Positions 10,332 through 19,721 are shown, counted from the stretch's first letter. The stretch is DNA of 64,000 nt from Bdellovibrionales bacterium GWA1_52_35 (GCA_001769805.1 MEPO01000026.1:1-64000), one strand, 5' to 3'. The notes: a model not told the origin generated them from the sequence alone. Numbers and translations are program-made.

Positions 10332-11407
10332 AAACCACCACTCTTGTGATCTTTGCCCTGAGTCTGCTGAAACCCGTCCATGCGCTCGCGTGGACAGACG
10401 ACCCATTGCCTGCCGATGCAGCGATGCGGGTAACCCATGTTCAAGAACTCCGAACAGCAATCAATGCCAAAAGAAGCGCTTGCCCGCTTCCCCATTTCAA
10501 TTGGACGGACAATAATCTCGGAGCCCCGGGAACACTCATTCGGGCGATACATATTTCTGAGCTCAGAACGGCCATTTCGGACGTTTACCCGAAAGGCGGA
10601 GCAGCAGCACCCAGCTTTTTGGATCCAACGCTCATCCCCTTGCAAACAACCATCAAAGCAGCGCACCTGACCGAACTCCGCAGCACAGTCGATAATGCCC
10701 CTCCCTGCCAGCCTGCCGTCGACTGTGTAGGGGCATGGGGAACCTGTTCGGCAGCCTGTGGCCCCGGAATTATGACTTACACAATAACGACTCCGGCAGC
10801 CTTTGGTGGCGCTGCTTGCCCGTTTGCCAATGGAGCAACTCAGCCCTGTTCTTCAGTCGCCTGCTGTGTTGACTCGGCTTGGAATCCCAGCCCCGCATCA
10901 ACTTGCAGCGGCGTGCTTTTCCTGCAAACCAGCAATTGCGGGAATACCCGCAATGGGATCGGAACCCTGTCGACCGGCGCCTGCTGCGTTGACTCGGTTT
11001 GGAATCCCAGCCCCGCATCAACTTGCAGCGGCGTGCCTTTTCTGCAAACCAGCAATTGCGGGAATACCCGCAATGGGACCGGCACCCTGTCGACCGGCGC
11101 CTGCTGCATGGATTCCAGCTGGACCCCCGCAACCAATGGAACCTGCACGACGTCGACACTTGTTCAGACCAGCAATTGTGGCAGAACCCGGACTGTTCCC
11201 GGTACCAAGGTTTGCCCGAACTTCACCTGCTCCTATGGTGGAACCTACCCTGATCTGGCAAGCTGCCAGAATGCCTGCTACCGACTTTCCCATACTTGCC
11301 TCTCGGGGACCACAACTCAGAATTGCGTCTGCAGAAGAGGCCGGGATTCCATGAACTACATTGGTGGCGTACTTTATTGTTTATACGATGCCGGCACTTG
11401 CAGATAA
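10328..11407 (+). CDS. Secreted Cys-rich protein with ELR-type repeats, a TSP1-like segment and 40-aa tandem repeats
   Basis: ATGA overlap with the pseudopilin stop; signal peptide; CVGAWGTCSAACGPGIMTYTITTPAAFGGAAC is TSP1-like; three HxxELRtAi motifs. Confidence 0.75.
   Translation: MKTTTLVIFALSLLKPVHALAWTDDPLPADAAMRVTHVQELRTAINAKRSACPLPHFNWTDNNLGAPGTLIRAIHISELRTAISDVYPKGGAAAPSFLDPTLIPLQTTIKAAHLTELRSTVDNAPPCQPAVDCVGAWGTCSAACGPGIMTYTITTPAAFGGAACPFANGATQPCSSVACCVDSAWNPSPASTCSGVLFLQTSNCGNTRNGIGTLSTGACCVDSVWNPSPASTCSGVPFLQTSNCGNTRNGTGTLSTGACCMDSSWTPATNGTCTTSTLVQTSNCGRTRTVPGTKVCPNFTCSYGGTYPDLASCQNACYRLSHTCLSGTTTQNCVCRRGRDSMNYIGGVLYCLYDAGTCR
10861..11217 (+). repeat. 120-bp in-frame tandem repeat (two near-identical copies plus one diverged)
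   Basis: 10861-10980 and 10981-11100 differ at 6 of 120 positions by eye; a third, diverged copy follows from 11101. Confidence 0.9.
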
Positions 11408-11418
11408 GCAGGGGTGGC

Positions 11419-11432
11419 TTGATTTGAATCAA
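11419..11432. promoter_or_regulatory. Consensus FNR/ANR-type box
   Basis: TTGATTTGAATCAA exactly matches TTGAT-N4-ATCAA; ends 34 bp before the ATG at 11467. Confidence 0.7.
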
Positions 11433-11466
11433 GGCATACCGGAACCCGTTCTGCTACCTTGGCTGC

Positions 11467-12294
11467 ATGGTGCGCAAAATTATTCAGATTGATGATCAGA
11501 AATGTGATGGCTGCGGCCTTTGCATTCCCAATTGCCCTGAAGGGGCCATTCAAATCCTGGACGGCAAAGCCCGACTGGTCAGCGACCGGTTTTGTGACGG
11601 CTTGGGTGCCTGTCTCGGGTATTGCCCGCAAGGAGCCATTACCGTTCTCAGGCGAGAAGCGGAAGCTTACGATGAGTCACTCGTCATGGAGCAGATTGTC
11701 CAGCACGGACCAGCGACCATTCACGCGCATTTAAAGCACCTTAAAGAGCACGGCGAAACCGAACTCTTTAATGAAGCAATACTTTTTTTGAAAAAACGCG
11801 GAATCTCCCTGGAACCAAAAGCGCCCGCAGATGCTTGCGCCTGTCCGGGTGCCGAGAGCAAGCAATTCCGAAAGGCCGCGGCTCTCAATTCTTCTTCAGA
11901 AGAGACTCCCTCTGCGCTGACCCATTGGCCTGTGCAAATGCACCTCATCTCGCCTGCGGCGCCCCAGTATTGCGGCAAAGACGTTCTGCTTGCCGCCGAT
12001 TGCGTGGCGTTCTCAGTCGGAGATTTCCACACCCGTCATTTACCAGGCAAAGCCCTCGCCATCGCCTGCCCCAAACTCGACAGCAACCAGGATATTTACG
12101 TTGATAAACTGGTCGCCCTGATCGATCAGGCCCAGATTCGATCACTTCACGTCATGATCATGCAGGTGCCCTGCTGCCGCAGTCTGCTGCAGCTGGCCCT
12201 GGCAGCGGCTGAAAAAGCAAAACGTCGTGTCCCGATCAAGTACAGCGTCGTGAGCCTGCAAGGTGAAATTTTGAAAGCAGAATCGGTTCAGTAG
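11467..12294 (+). CDS. 4Fe-4S ferredoxin-domain protein
   Basis: CDGCGLCIPNCPEGAI and FCDGLGACLGYCPQGAI cluster motifs. Confidence 0.85.
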   Translation: MVRKIIQIDDQKCDGCGLCIPNCPEGAIQILDGKARLVSDRFCDGLGACLGYCPQGAITVLRREAEAYDESLVMEQIVQHGPATIHAHLKHLKEHGETELFNEAILFLKKRGISLEPKAPADACACPGAESKQFRKAAALNSSSEETPSALTHWPVQMHLISPAAPQYCGKDVLLAADCVAFSVGDFHTRHLPGKALAIACPKLDSNQDIYVDKLVALIDQAQIRSLHVMIMQVPCCRSLLQLALAAAEKAKRRVPIKYSVVSLQGEILKAESVQ

Positions 12295-12983
12295 AGAGGA
12301 AAGTTCCCGTCGGCCGCAGAACGCAGACGCTCCAGGTCCGGTACCCGCAGGCTGTTTTCACCTTCCTCTTGAATCAGTCCGGCCTCTTTGAGCTGCTTTA
12401 ACGTGCGCGAAAGAGTCTCACTCGTGAGGTTCAGATGACTCGCCACATGTTTCTTCAGACTGGGAAGAACGATTTTATTCCCCTTTTGTCTGGCAGTCTG
12501 TTCCAGTAGGTACGCCGCAATCCGACTAATAGAATCCTTCAGGACGATTCCTTCCATCAAATCGAGGAAAGACCGCACCCACAATCCCATGCCTGTAAGC
12601 AGCTGCAGGCAAAGCCCATGATCACTGCGCAGCGCCGCCAGGAAACCATCCGTCGGCAAGAAAATACACCGGGTGTCTTCCGTCGCCTCAGCAAATGCCG
12701 GACAGGGAAACCCGGCGATCACCGCGATCTCAGCGAAAGTTCTGCCGGGTCCGGCCAGATGGAGAACATGCTCCTTGCCGCTCGAACTCATTTTAAAAAC
12801 CCGCACCAATCCTTCGGAAACAATGAAAATCCCCGGGACCGGGTCTCCTTGCCTGAAGATCGTTGTGCCGCGAACAAAGATTCGCTCTTCGGCGATCTTC
12901 AGCAACGGGCGAAGACTGCGATCCTCAAGGCCTGTGAAAAAAGCACAATTTCTTATTTCTGAAAGAAATCTTGACTGATCCAA
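12288..12983 (-). CDS. Crp/Fnr family transcriptional regulator
   Basis: cNMP-binding fold plus HTH HVASHLNLTSETLSRTLKQLKEAGLI; FNR-like E-x-x-S-R recognition helix. Confidence 0.88.
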   Translation of the reverse strand: MDQSRFLSEIRNCAFFTGLEDRSLRPLLKIAEERIFVRGTTIFRQGDPVPGIFIVSEGLVRVFKMSSSGKEHVLHLAGPGRTFAEIAVIAGFPCPAFAEATEDTRCIFLPTDGFLAALRSDHGLCLQLLTGMGLWVRSFLDLMEGIVLKDSISRIAAYLLEQTARQKGNKIVLPSLKKHVASHLNLTSETLSRTLKQLKEAGLIQEEGENSLRVPDLERLRSAADGNFPLY

Positions 12984-12987
12984 ACAA

Positions 12988-13458
12988 TCACAGAATCCGT
13001 GCGAGTTGCTGACAGGCCCGTTTAATGCCGCGGGTTTCGTAAAAAATCGTGGTGATAATGCCGGCTTCTTTCACGACGTACACGCTCATGCTTTCGTCAA
13101 CTTCCTGTCCGTTTTCCGAGGGGTACGAGACTCTTGCCCAAAAGCTGTTCTCGTCAGTATTGAATTCTTCGACCCGGCTCAGACTAACATCGGAACTCAA
13201 CATGAAAACAATGGGGAAGCCGGTCGCTGCCCCGTCCTTGGCCTGAAAGGCTCCCTCGAGCCAGACCTTTGAATTGCGCTCATCTGTTTGGGAATAAACC
13301 AGAAGTCTGCAATTTCCGAGATCATCAGAGCCCTGATACAGTTTCGGAGATTCAGCACTCATGAACTTCTTCAGCTCGTCAACTGCAGTCGAGGGTTCGT
13401 TTGCCGCAGACGCGATTCCAGCGAACAGCAGGCCTAAAATCAAAAAAGAAGTTCTCAT
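12988..13458 (-). CDS. Exported hypothetical protein
   Basis: Signal peptide MRTSFLILGLLFAGIASA. Confidence 0.6.
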   Translation of the reverse strand: MRTSFLILGLLFAGIASAANEPSTAVDELKKFMSAESPKLYQGSDDLGNCRLLVYSQTDERNSKVWLEGAFQAKDGAATGFPIVFMLSSDVSLSRVEEFNTDENSFWARVSYPSENGQEVDESMSVYVVKEAGIITTIFYETRGIKRACQQLARIL

Positions 13459-13530
13459 GTCAACATCTCCTTATGTCCACCTCAGTTGAACCCCTTCGCC
13501 TGTTTTTTGTAAACCTAATTCATAAATATT

Positions 13531-13560
13531 AAGGGGAGATGCCTTGCGACACCTCCCCTT
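13531..13560 (-). terminator. Hairpin, possible terminator of the 13586-14197 gene
   Basis: AAGGGGAG ... CTCCCCTT inverted repeat just downstream of the minus-strand stop, followed by a T/A-rich tract on that strand. Confidence 0.55.
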
Positions 13561-13585
13561 CTAAAATCGACTGTTCCGATTCGCG

Positions 13586-14197
13586 TCAGTTCCGGAAGAA
13601 ACTTTCGCAGCGAACTGGCTTTTCACAATACATCGGATGAACAGCCTTTTGACAGGAGATCCGGACATTTCCCTCTGCCTGGACCGGGGTCATGCCTTCC
13701 GCGCGATAATTTGCGCCCCTCAGACTGTCAGTCAGCATGCAAACAAATTGTTGATTCGGCGCAAACTCCCGGGTGTCATCACATTTCAGACCGAAACCCG
13801 GCGTGCAATAAGTCGGGTGAACCATAGCCTCACAGGATTTTCGCACATTGAATTCCGCGTCCATGCGCGTGCGTCCTGTTGCAAGATAGTTCGCGTGAGT
13901 GAGGCCATCCGTCAACATGCAATGATTGACGATTGGCTGTGGCGGAAGCGGCGCAGGTCCGGGCTGATAACCACCGCGCTCAAGAAATTCCACGCGTTCA
14001 TTCAGCCGAAACATTTCCCGCTGCATCCGGTCCATTTTCTGCTCCACCTGAATCATACGGCGGTCCAAATCGCGATTGTCATTACCTGGATTGGGCCTTC
14101 CATCACCAGGCCGTCCATCCCGAGGATCCGCGAGAACCGCAAGAGGGAGCGCAACCAGCAAAGTGATCAGTGAAACTTTCGAAAAAAGATTTTTCAT
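13586..14197 (-). CDS. Exported protein with two Cys-containing direct repeats
   Basis: MKNLFSKVSLITLLVALPLAVLA signal; repeats CMLTDGLTHANYLATGRTRMDAEFNVRKSCEAMVHPTYC and CMLTDSLRGANYRAEGMTPVQAEGNVRISCQKAVHPMYC. Confidence 0.7.
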   Translation of the reverse strand: MKNLFSKVSLITLLVALPLAVLADPRDGRPGDGRPNPGNDNRDLDRRMIQVEQKMDRMQREMFRLNERVEFLERGGYQPGPAPLPPQPIVNHCMLTDGLTHANYLATGRTRMDAEFNVRKSCEAMVHPTYCTPGFGLKCDDTREFAPNQQFVCMLTDSLRGANYRAEGMTPVQAEGNVRISCQKAVHPMYCEKPVRCESFFRN

Positions 14198-14356
14198 AAA
14201 ATACCCTTTCAAGGCGCAAGCATTGAGCTGCCGCGCTTGGGCCAACGTTTAGCAGCCCTCTCTGGCATAATCAACACATTGCGTTATGATTATTCATAAA
14301 AAACGGTTTGAAAATATTTATAATCGGCTAAGCTCGCGTACGAAGAGGGAAATATC

Positions 14357-16345
14357 ATGCTTCACGAGCTCATCACAATCTGGTTTGGCTGGGTAGAAAA
14401 CTGGGGATATACGGGAGTATTCTTTCTCATGGCCATGGAAAGCTCAATCATTCCTGTGCCATCAGAAGTGGTCATTCCCCCCGCTGCGTTCTGGGCCGCC
14501 CAGGGCAAAATGGATTTCACGGGTGTGATCCTGGCGGGCACGCTCGGCAGCTATTTTGGATCGGCGGTGAGTTACTGGGTTTCGCAGTGGGTAGGCCTCC
14601 CCATTCTGCGACGGTACGGCAAATACGTACTTCTCCCTCCTGACAAGCTTGAACTCGCAGAACGCTGGGTTCAGCGTTTTGGCGTCACCGGCATTTTCAT
14701 CGCTCGCCTTCTCCCTGTCGTACGCCACCTGATTTCGATTCCTGCTGGAATTCTCAAGATGCCCTTCTGGAGTTTCAGTTTGGCGACCACCATCGGTGCT
14801 GGATTGTGGTGCTGGGTCTTGGCGATCTTCGGACGCGAAGTCATCGGGGGAAATCCTGAACTCATGCAGTCGCCCGAGGCAATGGTTGCCGTACTCAAGG
14901 CAAAACTCCATTGGTTTGTGCTGGCGGTTGTTGCGCTGGGCTTGCTCTACGGTTTCATCATCTGGTTCAAGAACCAGAATCAATCTCGTGTGAATGCCGG
15001 AAAATTGCTGGCGCTCTTCTTCTTCACGTCTCTTTTGGGCACGACATTCGTTTCCACCGGCTGCGGTACCGCGACGAAAAAACCAGTTTCCGAAAATCGA
15101 GTCATATTGATCTCGATCGATGGTTTAACTCCTGCGGATTACCTTTCACCTTCCAGTCCGGCCCTGAATCTTCGCGCTCTGGCTCAAAAAGGAGCCCATG
15201 CCGAAGCGGTACTGCCGGCCTACCCCTCAGTCACGTTTCCAAATCATGCGTCCTTGGCAACCGGAGTACGCCCCGCAAAGCATGGAATCCTTTCAAACAC
15301 GATCTTCAACCCTGAAAAGGGACCGACGCAGGACTGGTATTTTGACAGCCGGGCACTTCAGGTGCCGACTCTATGGGAGGGAGCAACCCGACAAGGCTTG
15401 ACCACTGCTTTGATTGCCTGGCCTGTGAGCCTGAATGCGAAGGTGAACTGGTTGGTGCCGGAGGTATTTTCTCCCGACGGCATCGATCACGATAAGAACT
15501 GGCAACATACACTGAAGAATACGGATCCAGCCCTGATGAACGAACTGATCCTCCATTCCTCAGTCAAACATATCAAAAACAACGCAGACTACGACCAGTG
15601 GATGACCGAAGCTGCTCTTCATATTTTGGAAACACATCAGCCTTCGCTCACGCTTCTTCACTACCGCTCATTGGATGCCGCTCAGCATGAGCACGGACGG
15701 GTCGCGCCCGAAGTCAAAGAAGCACTCCGCTTCGTGGATACGCAAATTGGCCGCCTGATCGCAGCGAACGACCTCGAACACACAGCCATTCTCGTCGTTG
15801 GAGATCATGGTTTCGTGGATGTCACCCAGGAACTCAGACTGAATGCACTCTTCCGCTCCAAAGGATGGTTGACTGCCCGGGGCAAAACCATTTCAGCCTG
15901 GAAAGTCATCGCGCACTCCAACGGCGGACAAGCCACTGTTTACTTGCACGGGAGCATGATGAAGAACCTTGAGTTCCGAACGAAAGTCGAGAACCTCTTG
16001 AAGAAAAATGCAGGCGGCCGCTACCGCATCATTGACCGCGCGGAACTGAACGAAAAAGAAGCATTGCCCGAAGCCTTTTGCGCGCTGGACTCATTGAATG
16101 GCTACGGATTCAGTCAGTCTTCGGAAGGTAAGTTCATTACCCAACTGAAAGGCACGAAAGGGGAACACGGTGCACTAGCAGACAATCCTCTCCTTTGGAC
16201 GGGCTTTCTGGCGGCAGGAGCGGGGATTTCATCCGGGGTTAATCTGGGCAAAATCAGCATTCTCGACATTGCACCCACCGCAGCAAAACTTCTGAATGCT
16301 GCGTTGCCAACGGCAGAGGGAAATGCTTTGAATTTGACGCCCTAG
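14357..16345 (+). CDS. DedA-family membrane protein fused to an ENPP/alkaline-phosphatase-like phosphodiesterase
   Basis: N-terminus is DedA-like (ESSIIPVPSEVVIPPAAFWA...GSYFGSAVSYWVSQWVG...RLLPVVRHLISIPAGI); C-terminus has LISIDGLTPADYL, PSVTFPNHASLATGVRPAKHG, DHGF. Confidence 0.85.
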   Translation: MLHELITIWFGWVENWGYTGVFFLMAMESSIIPVPSEVVIPPAAFWAAQGKMDFTGVILAGTLGSYFGSAVSYWVSQWVGLPILRRYGKYVLLPPDKLELAERWVQRFGVTGIFIARLLPVVRHLISIPAGILKMPFWSFSLATTIGAGLWCWVLAIFGREVIGGNPELMQSPEAMVAVLKAKLHWFVLAVVALGLLYGFIIWFKNQNQSRVNAGKLLALFFFTSLLGTTFVSTGCGTATKKPVSENRVILISIDGLTPADYLSPSSPALNLRALAQKGAHAEAVLPAYPSVTFPNHASLATGVRPAKHGILSNTIFNPEKGPTQDWYFDSRALQVPTLWEGATRQGLTTALIAWPVSLNAKVNWLVPEVFSPDGIDHDKNWQHTLKNTDPALMNELILHSSVKHIKNNADYDQWMTEAALHILETHQPSLTLLHYRSLDAAQHEHGRVAPEVKEALRFVDTQIGRLIAANDLEHTAILVVGDHGFVDVTQELRLNALFRSKGWLTARGKTISAWKVIAHSNGGQATVYLHGSMMKNLEFRTKVENLLKKNAGGRYRIIDRAELNEKEALPEAFCALDSLNGYGFSQSSEGKFITQLKGTKGEHGALADNPLLWTGFLAAGAGISSGVNLGKISILDIAPTAAKLLNAALPTAEGNALNLTP

Positions 16346-16399
16346 CTTCAAGGGGGCTACACTTGAACGGGAACTATTTCAATTTCGGAGGACTTAATA

Positions 16400-16810
16400 A
16401 TGTCTATTTATGCTGATTTGCGCGTCCTGGTTGTGGATGACATGCTCACCATGCGCAAAATCATTGGCCAGCAACTGAAAACCCTCGGCGCCACCAACAT
16501 CCTGGAGGCCAATGATGGGACCACTGCCTGGGAAGTCCTCGAGAGAGAATCCACCGTCAAACCGATTCAATTTATCATCAGTGACTGGAACATGCCGCAA
16601 ATGAAAGGCATTGACCTCCTCAAAAAATGCCGGGCCCATCCTGTTTACAAAGACGTCGCTTTCCTGATGGTCACTGCCGAAGCGGAAGTCACGCAAGTCA
16701 AGGAGGCGGTTGGCGCAGGCGTGGACAACTATGTTGTCAAACCGTTTACACCCGCGGCTTTTGAAGAAAAGATGAAAGCAGTTTACACAAAACGATTCGG
16801 TGCAAAATGA
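16400..16810 (+). CDS. CheY-like response regulator
   Basis: VLVVDDMLTMRKII, SDWNMPQMKG, VTAEAE, VKPFTP receiver motifs. Confidence 0.93.
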   Translation: MSIYADLRVLVVDDMLTMRKIIGQQLKTLGATNILEANDGTTAWEVLERESTVKPIQFIISDWNMPQMKGIDLLKKCRAHPVYKDVAFLMVTAEAEVTQVKEAVGAGVDNYVVKPFTPAAFEEKMKAVYTKRFGAK

Positions 16811-17643
16811 GCCTGTTTGAGGTCAGTGATCCTCAGGATGGCCCTGTGGTGATCACCTGCCCTCCCTTAATCGACGCCAAAGCGACAGATGAATTTGTGA
16901 AGCTCATCCAACCCTGGATGAAGAAATCTGAAAAACTTTATATTCTGGATTTCGCAAGAGTGACGCATCTGGACTCTTCATTTTTTCGGCCCTTGGTTCT
17001 TTTTTACCAGCACCTCAAAAACCGGAGTTCATTCCTCTGCTCCATCAATATCACCGGACCCTTGGCGCTCATCATCAAATCCAACGGCATGGAAAACGCC
17101 TTATCGATTAAATCCTCCAAAGAAGAAGCCATGGAGACAGCTGGGATCAAGACACCGGCCAAAGCCAAATTTGATGTGAAGTTCATCAATCCGTTCATCA
17201 CGGCCACCAAGGCCACCTTTGAAATGCAGGCGAATACGCCCATCCGGATCGGCAAACCCTTTTTAAAAAAAGAGGACGACAAGGTTGCCATCGATATTGC
17301 CGGCGTGATCAGCCTCACGAGCCCCGCGTTCCACGGCTCGATCGCACTTTGCTTTCCAGCGAAGGTATTTCTGGCGATTTATTCGAATATGCTCGGGGAA
17401 AAACACGAGACCATCACCCGTGAGATCGAGGATGCAGCTGGCGAGATGCTCAATATTATTTTCGGACAGGCCAAAGCTGAACTCAATGATAAAGCCGGCT
17501 ATCAGATTCAAAAAGCGATCCCAACGATTGTGCGCGGTAATCAACTCGAAGTTCATCACCTTGTGCGCAACATTGCGGTGGTCTTACCTTTCGAAACGGA
17601 TGCCGGCTCTTTTCACCTGGAAGTCAGCACGGAAGCCTCTTAA
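16807..17643 (+). CDS. STAS-like + CheX-like two-domain protein
   Basis: ATGA overlap with cheY; N-terminal STAS-like; C-terminal FINPFITATKATFEMQ...EIEDAAGEMLNIIFGQAKAELN resembles CheX. Confidence 0.75.
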   Translation: MSLFEVSDPQDGPVVITCPPLIDAKATDEFVKLIQPWMKKSEKLYILDFARVTHLDSSFFRPLVLFYQHLKNRSSFLCSINITGPLALIIKSNGMENALSIKSSKEEAMETAGIKTPAKAKFDVKFINPFITATKATFEMQANTPIRIGKPFLKKEDDKVAIDIAGVISLTSPAFHGSIALCFPAKVFLAIYSNMLGEKHETITREIEDAAGEMLNIIFGQAKAELNDKAGYQIQKAIPTIVRGNQLEVHHLVRNIAVVLPFETDAGSFHLEVSTEAS

Positions 17644-17651
17644 AAGGCTGC

Positions 17652-18347
17652 TTATTTCATCTGCTGAAAGAAGCCGTCACCGCGCATGAAGAAGTTCTCG
17701 GCTCCTTCAGTATGCTTGACAATTGTGTCAATGCTCCAGTGGACGTCCATCTGGATGCCCGCAACAGGAGCTCGGGTTGTACCTGTATTCAAGATCGTGG
17801 AAGCGGCTGCTTTCGCATTGAACGTGTAACCCCAAGCAACGTCAAGATTCGCAGGAGCAATAGCGGCATTGGCGATGTACAAGCCCTTGCCATCCAGCTT
17901 TCCGCCGTAAGTGAAGATCACCCGAAAGCTGAAATCGACAACGCTCATTCCATAGAGATTCTGGTAATTCACCCGATAAGTTTTGGAAAACGGCGTCTGC
18001 CAGTTTGAAAGTCCGGTCCAATACCGAACCCCTTGCGGCAGTCCGTTTGCATTGTCGAGGGTCAAATTAACCACCGGCTTATTGTTCAGGATAACCTGCC
18101 AGATCTGCTTGCCGTAATTGACGATTTCATCAATCGTAATCGAACCCGCAATAATAGACTGATCAGAGTACTGCGGTCCAACCACCACTGGCTCAGACCC
18201 ATCCGTGACCTCTTCAATCGTTACAGCACCGATCGTAAAATAGGCTTCATCCTGAATGTCGACCGGTGTGCGATTCACAGTTTCAGCAGCAAAAGCTGAG
18301 AAGGAAAATGCGAACGCCAATAAACTCATCATTACATATTTTTTCAT
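17652..18347 (-). CDS. Exported hypothetical protein
   Basis: Signal peptide MKKYVMMSLLAFAFSFSAFA. Confidence 0.65.
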   Translation of the reverse strand: MKKYVMMSLLAFAFSFSAFAAETVNRTPVDIQDEAYFTIGAVTIEEVTDGSEPVVVGPQYSDQSIIAGSITIDEIVNYGKQIWQVILNNKPVVNLTLDNANGLPQGVRYWTGLSNWQTPFSKTYRVNYQNLYGMSVVDFSFRVIFTYGGKLDGKGLYIANAAIAPANLDVAWGYTFNAKAAASTILNTGTTRAPVAGIQMDVHWSIDTIVKHTEGAENFFMRGDGFFQQMK

Positions 18348-18440
18348 AGCGACCCCTTTATGGTCGTCTATCTATAACGTAATGCGTTATGTGTCTATTA
18401 TTTTATAAAACGTCACATTTTCCGGAAAATGCAGGAATTT

Positions 18441-18740
18441 CTAGGCGGCGCGATCGATCCTGTCCCGGGTCTGGGTACCCGTAGCTGACCGGCGCCGCCT
18501 GCCCGCAATCCAGTAATAAATGGCAAGCACAGCGACGGCACCAATCGTTGCCGCAATGAATCCTGCCCCCTCACCCGGATTGTACCACCCGAGGGCTTGG
18601 CCGATCCAGCCGGCGAGTACGGCACCCACAACGCCCAAAGCAGTCGTCCCAATCAAGCCTAGCGGATCGCGGCCGGGCATAATCGCGCGAGCAAGAAGAC
18701 CAATCACGAAACCAAAAATGATCCATCCCAAAATACCCAT
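18441..18740 (-). CDS. GlsB/YeaQ/YmgE-family stress-response membrane protein
   Basis: MGILGWIIFGFVIGLLARAIMPGRDPLGLIGTTALGVVGAVLAGWIG; C-terminal Arg-rich tail. Confidence 0.88.
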   Translation of the reverse strand: MGILGWIIFGFVIGLLARAIMPGRDPLGLIGTTALGVVGAVLAGWIGQALGWYNPGEGAGFIAATIGAVAVLAIYYWIAGRRRRSATGTQTRDRIDRAA

Positions 18741-18753
18741 GAGAAGGTTCCTC

Positions 18754-19638
18754 CTACTGCGGCAAAGTTGCAAGTTGGGGACCGAGATCCACTTCTTCGA
18801 GCCATTTTTGGGTCAGCTGCATAATGGAATGAATCAGCTCGCCGGCTCCAGGCTGCAGATGATCGCCCGGCATGAAAATCTCACGATAGGCACCCTGGTT
18901 TTTGAAGGCCTGCCGCAGACTTTGGGTGGCATTGCTTGGAATGAAAGAATCCTGTTCGGCGGCAACAATCAGTGATTTCTGGTGGGCTCTCAGATTTCGA
19001 ACGGCTTGTTCAGGTGATTCCAGCTGAAGATATTTCCAGGCGCTCTGCCCCAGTGCCCAGGCGAGCGGATAAGTCCAGCGGCCATACCTAGGTCCCCAGA
19101 CACGCATCAGCTGATGCGTGATCACGCCGGGTATATCACCAAAGCCATGGATCAAAACAAGTCCGGCGATCTCCGGCGATCTGCCCACAGAAAGCGCGGC
19201 GAAAGGAGCACCGAGACTTGCGCCGACAATTGAAATCCTGTCCGGATCAACATCGGGCCGCTTCCTGAGTTCGCGAACAAGGCGATCAATTCCGTCCAGA
19301 GTATCATGAACCATGCGCTTGGCCTGACCCGCGAGACGCAAACTCCCAGGGAACTCAAAGCGACGGGGCGGATCAAAAGGATAGTCAAAACTGGCCAAAA
19401 TATACGATTTTTGTGGGTAAAGAAGCTCCAGCACTTCAGCGGCATGCTGAAATCCACCAAAGACGAGCAAGACCGGGTGCTGAAGAGCACTCTGGGTTTT
19501 GACCCCCGACGGAATTTTCAGCTGGGCGGTGATTCTTCGGCCGGATTCCAAAACAAGAGGAAGCTGCTCAGAATATTCAGCAGCGCGAAGTTCAGAAGCG
19601 AAAAAAATACAAAGGACTAGGAATACAAATTTAAACAC
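18754..19638 (-). CDS. Alpha/beta hydrolase
   Basis: Signal-like N-terminus; GASLGAPFAAL nucleophile elbow; GDHLQPGAGE His region. Confidence 0.75.
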   Translation of the reverse strand: MFKFVFLVLCIFFASELRAAEYSEQLPLVLESGRRITAQLKIPSGVKTQSALQHPVLLVFGGFQHAAEVLELLYPQKSYILASFDYPFDPPRRFEFPGSLRLAGQAKRMVHDTLDGIDRLVRELRKRPDVDPDRISIVGASLGAPFAALSVGRSPEIAGLVLIHGFGDIPGVITHQLMRVWGPRYGRWTYPLAWALGQSAWKYLQLESPEQAVRNLRAHQKSLIVAAEQDSFIPSNATQSLRQAFKNQGAYREIFMPGDHLQPGAGELIHSIMQLTQKWLEEVDLGPQLATLPQ

Positions 19639-19721
19639 GGGTCGAGTCTAGCGATTTTGTTTGTAATAGGAAATCGGTTTAAAAAAGATTAAAACAGAAG
19701 CCGAAGGAAACGCTGTTCGCA

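Noticed and set aside
10803-11354. Overlapping ORFs on both strands across the Cys-rich repeats
   Set aside because: Repeat DNA keeps all frames open; only the 10328-11407 frame has a signal peptide and patterned Cys.
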